Source of the DNA: CAZGMJ01 sp964649005
Lineage (GTDB): Bacteria; Planctomycetota; Phycisphaerae; Sedimentisphaerales; Anaerobacaceae
DNA length: 12,799 nucleotides
Assembly: GCA_964649005.1 (NCBI GenBank)
Contig: CAZYMD010000150.1
Coordinates: 1 to 12,799, forward strand
Direction of reading: 5' to 3'
Shown: in pieces, positions 7,163 through 12,799 of the stretch
Numbering within the stretch: the first letter of the stretch is position 1
Layout: each line of letters begins with the position of its first letter
Program-made: the position numbers and the translations under genes
The notes under the pieces: model-generated
Database searches by the model: none
Seen by the model: the letters and a program-made list of their open reading frames with translations, nothing else
Told to the model about the DNA's origin: nothing

Positions 7163-8901
7163 TTCGCTCTCCACTGTTCAATAGCAAGCCACTGGCTGGC
7201 AAATTCAGCTAAATCAAGCGCGCCCACTACGAGGTCCCCAGGCTCGGCCAGATCACATCGACCTATCCAACTGTCCTGACCGAAATGGCTGCCCCACGAG
7301 TTTGCCAGAAGTGCAAAATCGAACAAGTCGACTACGCCGTTCAGGTCGATATCGGCGCTGTACTGCTGCTCATGCAGAACTCCAACCGCCTCCAGATCAA
7401 ATCCGCCCGAATCCCATGTCAGCCACGCATCATAGATGGCATGGTTCGATCCATAGTAATCCCATGCAGGCCAGCTCTCTGGATCGATGTACGCTGTCGC
7501 CTCGTCAAAGAAGTCACCGCTGCCCGGCACATCGACGATGCGCACATATCCGATGTCGTTGATATCGACCGTCCCATCCAGAACAAGCGGATGGCAGGCA
7601 ATATCGCGCAGATCGAAAGGCGTCCCCGTGCAGATACCCCTTCCGTTTGGATGCTTACCCGCCAGATTGAATACATCACTGACCTCGATCGTCCCGTAAG
7701 GCCCGACCAGCTCAGGCGTTAGCGACACGCTCGGAAATCTCACGAAATCCACGCCATTCGATGACACTTCCACATACCCCAACTCAGCGAACATCTGCCC
7801 TGTCACCGAGCCTGTGGAATAGTTTGCATTGGAAATAAGACCGTTTTCGAAAACTGCGAAATCGTAACCCGCCCCATCGCGAACGGGCTCAGCAAACGTA
7901 ACTGTAATCTGTCCAGGCGCAAATCCTGCATCGATCTGCGATTGCTCCAGATCACCCAGACTAACGATATCGAGCCGATCTCCCGTAACCTGCCCCAAAG
8001 CCATGCTCGCATCCGCCCACTGCGGCGAAACCCCCACTGCAGGCTCGTAACTTACAACCTCAACAGCCCACCCCTTAAACAGTGGATTCACAATCGCATT
8101 CGCATCGGCCGGATCGGCCCGCTCCCATCGCTCGTTGGGATCCACATAGCCATTGACACTCACATCTTCCAATCCCATCAGCCTAATCGCCGCAGGCCCC
8201 GGGATTACCGTATCGATTGCGAAACTCGCCGGCGTATTCATGCCCCAATCGCCCACGTCACTCGAACTGAGCCCGAATTCCAGACTTTTCACAGCCCCCA
8301 AAGAACTGGTATCCACAAACTGCCAGGTATTGAGGATGTAGTCTGACGCACTGTCCGCAAAGCGAAAGTCCGCGAGGTAGAAATTGACAATCCCCGTCAC
8401 ACCACCCGCAGCATCCTTGCCAGTAATCGTCAGCATGAACCAGTCCGGCTCATCGCCGCTCGCCCCGCCGAACTTCTTGGCATACATATCACCATCGCGC
8501 ATTGAATAGTACGCATAGTTGGTATTAGTTACGTTCAATCCATCGACAACACCCTCGACATCCAGCGTCATCGTCGGAGGCCCCGCCCAGCCGACATAAC
8601 TTACTGCATAGTTGGCCGATTCCCCCTCGCCCGAGCCTGTAATAGCGTTGTACTGGGCCATATAACCCCAAGCTTCAGTATCCGTGATGTTCGAATACGC
8701 AAAGCCATCCCACGAGCCATACAGAGAATCGTAGTTATTGCTGAAATGCACCCCCCCACTGGTAAATCCTCCAGAACCATCCGAGCCATACCAGTACGAC
8801 TCGGCTCCCAGAAATAAATCCTCGAAATCCACATTCGCCCCGGCTGACATACCCGATACCGCCAAAACCACCATCAACACCCAAAATCTCTTCGAAGCCA
8901 T
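7159..8901 (-). CDS. Secreted DUF4465 surface protein with dockerin-like C-terminus, candidate B12-binding protein
   Basis: The 580-residue protein starts at an ATG with a strong AGGAGG 9 bases upstream; a TTG farther up is not needed. Residues 1-22 are a signal peptide (hydrophobic WVLMVVLAVSGMSAGA). Residues about 24-235 match DUF4465 (FEDL; GSWDGFAYSNITDTEAWGY; NYAVSYVG). Residues about 270-510 form a second domain seen in bacterial surface proteins (SLGDLEQ, ITVTFAEPV, GYDFAVFENG, FAELGYVEVSSNGVDF). Residues 513-573 hold two dockerin-like segments; the first has DIDLNGVVDLFDF, a calcium-loop pattern, and the second is degenerate. There is no lipobox and no PEP-CTERM tail, so anchoring probably uses the dockerin-like end. 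As I recall, DUF4465 covers the BtuH surface B12-binding proteins of Bacteroidetes. A cobalamin riboswitch upstream supports a corrinoid-capture role, which remains an inference. The gene overlaps the pseudopilin start by four bases. Confidence 0.85.
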   Translation of the reverse strand: MASKRFWVLMVVLAVSGMSAGANVDFEDLFLGAESYWYGSDGSGGFTSGGVHFSNNYDSLYGSWDGFAYSNITDTEAWGYMAQYNAITGSGEGESANYAVSYVGWAGPPTMTLDVEGVVDGLNVTNTNYAYYSMRDGDMYAKKFGGASGDEPDWFMLTITGKDAAGGVTGIVNFYLADFRFADSASDYILNTWQFVDTSSLGAVKSLEFGLSSSDVGDWGMNTPASFAIDTVIPGPAAIRLMGLEDVSVNGYVDPNERWERADPADANAIVNPLFKGWAVEVVSYEPAVGVSPQWADASMALGQVTGDRLDIVSLGDLEQSQIDAGFAPGQITVTFAEPVRDGAGYDFAVFENGLISNANYSTGSVTGQMFAELGYVEVSSNGVDFVRFPSVSLTPELVGPYGTIEVSDVFNLAGKHPNGRGICTGTPFDLRDIACHPLVLDGTVDINDIGYVRIVDVPGSGDFFDEATAYIDPESWPAWDYYGSNHAIYDAWLTWDSGGFDLEAVGVLHEQQYSADIDLNGVVDLFDFALLANSWGSHFGQDSWIGRCDLAEPGDLVVGALDLAEFASQWLAIEQWRAK

Positions 8902-8954
8902 GATCCAGCTCCTCCTTTCACGTGCGAGCCCCAACTGCGAGGGCCCCGTGCCAA

Positions 8955-8991
8955 TAAAAAAACCGCCGCTCCCGCGAAGGAAGCGACGGTT
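8955..8991 (-). terminator. Intrinsic terminator in the riboswitch leader
   Basis: On the minus strand AACCGTCGCT pairs with AGCGGCGGTT (10 bp, one G-U) around an 11-base loop, and seven Ts follow directly. It sits about 55 bases upstream of the DUF4465 start codon and downstream of the cobalamin aptamer, where an OFF-state terminator of a riboswitch is expected. No gene ends here, which argues for leader regulation and not for ordinary gene-end termination. Confidence 0.85.
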
Positions 8992-9010
8992 ATCTATTGC
9001 TTAAAGGCCC

Positions 9011-9034
9011 TTTGGGACGTTCTTTTCGCCCAAA
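9011..9034 (-). promoter_or_regulatory. Hairpin in the riboswitch expression platform
   Basis: On the minus strand TTTGGG-CG pairs with CG-CCCAAA around a seven-base A-rich loop with one bulged T. It lies between the aptamer and the terminator and could be part of an alternative (anti-terminator) fold. No U-run follows it, so it is not itself a terminator. Its role is inferred from position only. Confidence 0.4.
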
Positions 9035-9097
9035 ATCCGGCTCGCACAACCACACCTGCGTTCCATTTCGCGAGAACACAAAAAAGTGCTACCGACC

Positions 9098-9278
9098 ACA
9101 GGCAGGTTTTCTGACTCGCATCCTACCTCGAGATTCCTTCCCATCCATACTGGACAGTGGATTCGACATCTCTCGGACTTCCGATTCTACATCGGAGCGG
9201 ACGCTCACAGCGGCGCGACCGTCGCGGATTCTAACCGCGTTCCCATTTAAATATCCCGGAAAATTCCCCGGAACCTGT
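9098..9278 (-). promoter_or_regulatory. Cobalamin (B12) riboswitch aptamer
   Basis: Read on the minus strand, the conserved blocks of the cobalamin riboswitch occur in order: ACAGG opening the P1 stem; GGGAACGCGGTTAGAATCC (the GGGAA...GGTG.AATCC core); CGCGCCGCTGT; CCACTG; GGGAAGG; and the B12 box GAGTCAGAAAACCTGCC. The closing CCTGT pairs with the opening ACAGG. Length is about 180 bases, normal for the family. It ends roughly 105 bases before an intrinsic terminator in front of the DUF4465 gene, so binding of a corrinoid should switch off transcription. The subclass (AdoCbl-type or other) cannot be set by eye. Confidence 0.92.
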
Positions 9279-9316
9279 AATCGAGCTATAATCTTGCCAA
9301 AGAGCGAACTTCCCTT

Positions 9317-9345
9317 CCTATACTACACTACCAATCCCCATGCAA
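9317..9345 (-). promoter_or_regulatory. Candidate promoter of the riboswitch transcript
   Basis: On the minus strand TTGCAT and TATAGG are separated by 17 bases, about 40 bases upstream of the first paired bases of the aptamer. The -35 match is weak (3 of 6) and the -10 match moderate (4 of 6). Position is the main support. Confidence 0.4.
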
Positions 9346-9462
9346 GAAAAAAATCGCACAACATCCATTACTAATCTCTTCAAAGCCCCCTGTGCTCATA
9401 TCGTACACGAGAGCGTCATAATATGCAGTGCCCGAGCGATTCTCAAGCTTACCAAGCGTCTA

Positions 9463-10326
9463 CTATTTCTTTTCCATATCTATTGTTGCTCTCAGACGTT
9501 CGTATCCGATTCTTGCCCAGCGCAGTTCTTCTTGCGGCTGATATGGATTCTCAGTTGCTGCCCTAAGGATTTCAAGACCACGCTCACCACCTATCTTCTC
9601 AGCCATTACCCTTACAAATACATATACGTGATTCTTTTTTTCACAGCTTGCCATCACCACAAGAAAGGGTATTGGATCGCATTTTTCCGCTAACAGTACT
9701 TTTAAATCCGTTTTGGCGATTTCCGTTAGGACTTTAGCCGCTCGAAGACGATTTCCTGCAAACTGATTCTCCAAGGCCTCCCGTACAGCAAGTTTGAATC
9801 CTCGTCTGTCTCCAATTTTAGCTAAGACCTCAGCTACTTCTAATCCACATTTGACGCGATATGTACGTTTACTCTGCCATTTATTGTAAGCAATCGAATC
9901 TTTAACTAAATTTGGATCTTCCGGTTCCATTGCACCATTTCGTGGCACAAGTTCCTTGAAATCCTTTTGCATTTGTGTCAGTCCACTTGTATCACCCAAG
10001 CTATAAAGCAAATCGGCTGACCAGATGCGGATATCAATCTGTTCATCGGCTAATGCCGCCTTAAGGGTGGGAACCGTATCCTCGCCTGTACGGTCAGCAA
10101 GCAATCCCAATGCACATTTTCTAACAAACCAATTGCTACATTGAGTCGCTTTAATAATTTGTCCTGGAGTTTCGGTCGAAAATCCCTCATCTTTAACTTG
10201 CTTTTCAAAATAGCGAGATATCTTTTTAATCTGATTGTTATCATCAGACGCCAATCCAGGAAATGACAAAAATAATCCTAATAAAATAGCTGCTGCAGCT
10301 TTACCTATATTATTAATAGATTTCAT
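9463..10326 (-). CDS. Secreted HEAT-repeat-like protein
   Basis: The 287-residue protein has a clear Sec signal peptide (basic MKSINNIGK, hydrophobic AAAAILLGLFLSF, likely cleavage after Ala26 in GLA-SDD). The mature part is helical, with HEAT/PBS-like units: NWFVRKCALGLLADRTG at about 65-81, DIRIWSADLLYSLGD at 98-112, and RLRAAKVLTEIAKTD near 195. Such solenoids bind other proteins and no catalytic motif is visible. It probably sits in the periplasm or paryphoplasm. No strong ribosome-binding site is seen, but a TATAAT promoter candidate lies about 30 bases upstream. It follows the HEARH-peptidase gene by 91 bases, and with the second HEAT gene farther upstream it brackets that peptidase. 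Base composition is more AT-rich than the genes to the left. Function is unknown; a partner, inhibitor or immunity role towards the peptidase is only speculation. Confidence 0.75.
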   Translation of the reverse strand: MKSINNIGKAAAAILLGLFLSFPGLASDDNNQIKKISRYFEKQVKDEGFSTETPGQIIKATQCSNWFVRKCALGLLADRTGEDTVPTLKAALADEQIDIRIWSADLLYSLGDTSGLTQMQKDFKELVPRNGAMEPEDPNLVKDSIAYNKWQSKRTYRVKCGLEVAEVLAKIGDRRGFKLAVREALENQFAGNRLRAAKVLTEIAKTDLKVLLAEKCDPIPFLVVMASCEKKNHVYVFVRVMAEKIGGERGLEILRAATENPYQPQEELRWARIGYERLRATIDMEKK

Positions 10327-10355
10327 GGCAAAATTTTCTCAGTAATATTTATCTC

Positions 10356-10384
10356 ATTATAATACTCATATGCTGATATTAGAA
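10356..10384 (-). promoter_or_regulatory. Candidate promoter of the secreted HEAT-repeat gene
   Basis: On the minus strand a perfect TATAAT is preceded after 17 bases by TTCTAA (3 of 6). It would give a leader of about 20 bases before the ATG at 10326. The surrounding gap is AT-rich, which raises the chance of a fortuitous match. Confidence 0.4.
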
Positions 10385-10417
10385 ATTTTACTTCTTGGTT
10401 CTTCCATGTATCACATC

Positions 10418-11686
10418 CTAATCACCACATGAGGGACACGCTGACCACCCCTCCCGGCTTGCACGGTTGCATATTTCAATAGCAAGTTCATGAAAACATT
10501 CATATGCTGTTTCCCTGGCATGCTGCTCACCCACGTCACTGGCACAGAAAAGCCACGCTTCCAGATAAGCATCTTTGACGGCCGCCTCGATTTGGCCATA
10601 TCGGTAAGCAATCGCATAATTACAATAGGATAATTCGGGGCTCGCATTGCAATCAATAGGCATTGACATGATTGGGTTGTTACGTAAAAGCTCTTCCTCT
10701 AAATTAAGTTGAATAGTGAAATCGAAAGCATGTCGTGCCTCATGAGCCCAAATACAATTTGTATTGCTGTACCGTTGTTGTTCGCAATCACTGATATTAA
10801 TCGGAGCGCATCCAGTACCTGTACTCGCATTGACTATGTCGTAATCGAAAGCATCGACTATGTCACAATAGTTGTCTTCGGTAAGAACTGCCGAATCACC
10901 ATCTGATATTTCAAGATAGTTGAGAAAAGGGTTTTCATTGCAGGGTCCATAAGTCACTGTTGCCGTCGCTGAGACGCCGAATTCCCATTCACAATTGCTC
11001 GAATCGTAACATACATTTATATCCAGAGCGGGATCAGCTGGATCCTCTAGAGGTTGATTGAATACACCACACGGGCAGTTAATCGAACAGTCAAAGCACT
11101 CTGTACTCATCTGCGGTTCCCCACCAGCACAACCAAGTGACACTTCTGGACTAGCAGTGCATTCATAACAATCTGGAGGCAAGGAAACGTTAAAGAATAC
11201 ATGTACGATATTATCACAGAGAGACGCTGTTACTGTTTTATCTCCAGTGCAGGACCAACGACTTATATATTTATTATCCTCATCCACAACGGCATAACAG
11301 CCTCCTCCGCTCCATTGCACATACTTCTCGTATCCTACAGGATCCGTTGTTACAGTGAATGTCACCTCTTCGCAAATAGTAGGATATGGTATATCAACAT
11401 CCACCGAATCGATAACCACCGATGTGGCCGTGAAAAATTTTCCAATCTGGTCGATTTCGTTCGGCTCGACTACGTTCTGCGCGTTCCTATAGCTAATAAC
11501 GTATACCATATACAGCCATCCGGTTCCTCCACTGGCCGCCTCGACCCAAACCGTCTCAGGCACCAGAACCGGCAAAAATTTATGACTCTCATTCTGGCCC
11601 AGCAACAAAGATGTACCCTCTTCGTCGGACCAGACCTTAACACACCCGCTCGTCATCAACTTGATTTGTCCTGTACTACACGGCAC
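10418..11686 (-). CDS. Cysteine-rich protein with HEARH zinc-peptidase motif, probably 5'-truncated
   Basis: The longest frame gives 422 residues from a GTG; an internal ATG gives 412. About 27 cysteines are spread over the chain (for example CFDCSINCPC at 197-206), which suggests a disulphide-rich extracytoplasmic protein. Yet no signal peptide is present. Residues 313-320 read WAHEARHA, an HExxH motif typical of zinc metallopeptidases, with Glu377 in DAYLEAW a possible third ligand. Residues about 5-65 (IKLMTSGCVKVWSDEEGTS; ETVWVEAA) look like a beta domain from large planctomycete surface proteins. The same frame stays coding-like upstream (GRSLVPVNLAFEPVP) to an in-frame TAG at 11753-11755, with no good start. 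I therefore think this is the C-terminal remnant of a larger gene or an orphan module; a leaderless cytoplasmic protein is the alternative. The peptidase family is not recognised. Confidence 0.6.
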   Translation of the reverse strand: MPCSTGQIKLMTSGCVKVWSDEEGTSLLLGQNESHKFLPVLVPETVWVEAASGGTGWLYMVYVISYRNAQNVVEPNEIDQIGKFFTATSVVIDSVDVDIPYPTICEEVTFTVTTDPVGYEKYVQWSGGGCYAVVDEDNKYISRWSCTGDKTVTASLCDNIVHVFFNVSLPPDCYECTASPEVSLGCAGGEPQMSTECFDCSINCPCGVFNQPLEDPADPALDINVCYDSSNCEWEFGVSATATVTYGPCNENPFLNYLEISDGDSAVLTEDNYCDIVDAFDYDIVNASTGTGCAPINISDCEQQRYSNTNCIWAHEARHAFDFTIQLNLEEELLRNNPIMSMPIDCNASPELSYCNYAIAYRYGQIEAAVKDAYLEAWLFCASDVGEQHARETAYECFHELAIEICNRASREGWSACPSCGD

Positions 11687-11783
11687 AGGCTCGAATGCCA
11701 GATTGACCGGAACGAGGCTCCGCCCGGAACTACAGTAAACAATAGAGCTATACTATCATATACCCGCGATGTTAAGGCTACTG

Positions 11784-12799
11784 CTATTGCTCGGATTTAT
11801 CTCGATACTTTTTCAGCCCCCTCTTACACCGCGCCTTGAGAAAACTGTTCTCGGAATCCAAGTTCGCTTCATAAGCCCTTACAAGACTCGATTTCATCTC
11901 AGGTTTGGCTCCTACTATCTTCTCAAGTGAAGCAATCGCGGAACTTCTAAGACTTGTATCGGAATCTCCAACTGCAGTTGCCTCCAAAAGCTCTACAGCG
12001 CGCGTTAAAACCTGGCCGGTTCCATTCCCGAAATCACCTAATACTCTGACTGCCGCCTGCTTCACTTTCAACTCACCAGTTCCAAGATACTCTTCAACCA
12101 CTCCAAACTGTGAGTAATCACCTCCCTGTGCAAGCAACCCGGCTATCGAGAGCTTCCATGATACAGATATATTCGGGTCGGCCGATAAAGCTTTCATTGG
12201 TCCAATCCAATCTTTGTTGCCAAGACTCAGCAGCGTCCTGACAGCAAGCATCTTTGCTGGAGCTCTTGTTCCCTCTTCTTTTACCATCTCCAACAGTTTT
12301 GGTTCTGTTGAGTGCAACTTCCTGCGAGTGATTACTGATATGGCCGTGAGGAATTGTGTACGATCGTCCAGCATTTCTATTACTTGTGATGCTGTTAATG
12401 CATCCTGTCGATACATTTCAAGTTTTGCCTGGCAGTCTCTTTTAAAGTTCTCGTCCGCAAAATCGAGATTGGCTTCCATGGCGCTCACAATTGCTGGCTT
12501 AATCGTTGGCCTTTCTCTTGCAATATGCTCAAGGGACATCAATGCCCTGGCACGTAAAATCGCATCAGGATCTCCCATCATAACTGCCAATAATAATTCC
12601 GCTGCTCGATTTCCATTGTCATTCTTTTTACGAAATTTCCCCAACGCCTCAATGGCTTCGAGACGGACGTACTTTTTCTCATGTGCAATATTACTTCTCA
12701 CAATTTCAAATTGTGACTCGTCGCCCCCAAGCGCCAAGAGACCAGCTATCCTAATCTTGTAAGAAATACTAAGGCGCACCTTGGGATCGGATAGGAGCC
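11784..12799 (-). CDS. HEAT-repeat protein, 5'-partial
   Basis: The frame is open to the window edge (residues LLSDPK precede a GTG at 12779 that is internal to a repeat), so the N-terminus is missing and at least 337 residues are visible. The chain is a helical solenoid of HEAT/PBS-type units (VRLEAIEALGKF, LRARALMSLEHIA, VKQAAVRVLGDFG, LRSSAIASLEKI). It ends with a basic stretch, KKYRDKSEQ. Two diverged copies of a roughly 130-residue module make up most of it. HEAT solenoids mediate protein binding; no enzyme motif is seen. Whether it is secreted like the other HEAT protein cannot be judged without the start. It lies 97 bases upstream of the HEARH-motif gene. Confidence 0.8.
   Translation of the reverse strand, partial: LLSDPKVRLSISYKIRIAGLLALGGDESQFEIVRSNIAHEKKYVRLEAIEALGKFRKKNDNGNRAAELLLAVMMGDPDAILRARALMSLEHIARERPTIKPAIVSAMEANLDFADENFKRDCQAKLEMYRQDALTASQVIEMLDDRTQFLTAISVITRRKLHSTEPKLLEMVKEEGTRAPAKMLAVRTLLSLGNKDWIGPMKALSADPNISVSWKLSIAGLLAQGGDYSQFGVVEEYLGTGELKVKQAAVRVLGDFGNGTGQVLTRAVELLEATAVGDSDTSLRSSAIASLEKIVGAKPEMKSSLVRAYEANLDSENSFLKARCKRGLKKYRDKSEQ
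11799..12791 (-). repeat. Two diverged copies of a HEAT module within one gene
   Basis: Copy 1 spans about 12402-12791 and copy 2 about 11799-12185. They align at IAGLLALGGDESQF versus IAGLLAQGGDYSQF near their starts and at MEANLDFADENF versus YEANLDSENSFL near their ends, with nearly equal spacing (about 90 residues). The similarity is clear in protein but not in DNA, so the duplication is old. About 70 residues separate the copies. Confidence 0.75.

Larger units (their letters stand above)
8902..9462. other. Intergenic regulatory region
   Basis: This 561-base gap between the DUF4465 gene and the HEAT-repeat gene is filled mostly by minus-strand regulatory sequence. In transcription order it has a promoter candidate, a cobalamin aptamer, a hairpin, an intrinsic terminator and a strong ribosome-binding site. 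The part from about 9346 to 9462 shows no gene, no convincing terminator for the HEAT gene, and no repeat that I could see. Confidence 0.8.

Noticed and set aside
7159..7260. PEP-CTERM sorting tail on the DUF4465 protein
   Set aside because: The C-terminus lacks the PEP motif, the hydrophobic helix and the basic end; it has dockerin-like repeats.
8997..9693. Two plus-strand open frames over the riboswitch and the end of the HEAT gene
   Set aside because: They cross structured regulatory RNA and the opposite strand of a HEAT gene; the translations have no domain-like pattern.

Overview
The window looks like part of a planctomycete chromosome, probably class Phycisphaerae. The lineage call rests on three things: a pseudopilin-like protein with the H-X9-DG tail, a secreted protein ending in paired dockerin-like repeats, and a C-terminal fragment resembling the modular surface proteins of that group. 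It is an inference from protein style, not from a marker gene.

Left part, plus strand (2-2637): a DUF362-type protein with two 4Fe-4S motifs, cut by the window edge; an XRE/S24 repressor-like regulator with a complete LexA-type self-cleavage set; and a stand-alone zinc deacylase of the AstE/AspA family. The deacylase converges on the next block.

Central part, minus strand (9345 down to 2704): a candidate promoter, a well-conserved cobalamin riboswitch, an intrinsic terminator, then a gene row. The first gene encodes a secreted protein with a DUF4465 domain, a second surface-protein domain and dockerin-like repeats. Its stop codon overlaps the start of a pseudopilin gene (ATGA). A ComF-family gene and a large secreted glycoside-hydrolase-like gene follow on the same strand. 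DUF4465 is, as I recall, the family of the BtuH surface B12-binding proteins of Bacteroidetes. The most economical reading is therefore a B12-repressed, surface-displayed corrinoid-capture protein in a planctomycete, with a co-translated pseudopilin. A candidate promoter at the end of the pseudopilin gene could free comF and the hydrolase gene from riboswitch control.

Right part, minus strand (12799 down to 9463): visibly more AT-rich and accessory in character. It holds two HEAT-repeat proteins flanking a cysteine-rich protein with an HEARH zinc-peptidase motif. The middle gene has no convincing start and its coding-like sequence runs upstream to an in-frame stop, so it is probably the C-terminal remnant of a larger surface protein. 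The right-hand HEAT gene runs off the window and is built from two diverged copies of a long module. I saw no tRNA, rRNA, CRISPR array or insertion sequence.
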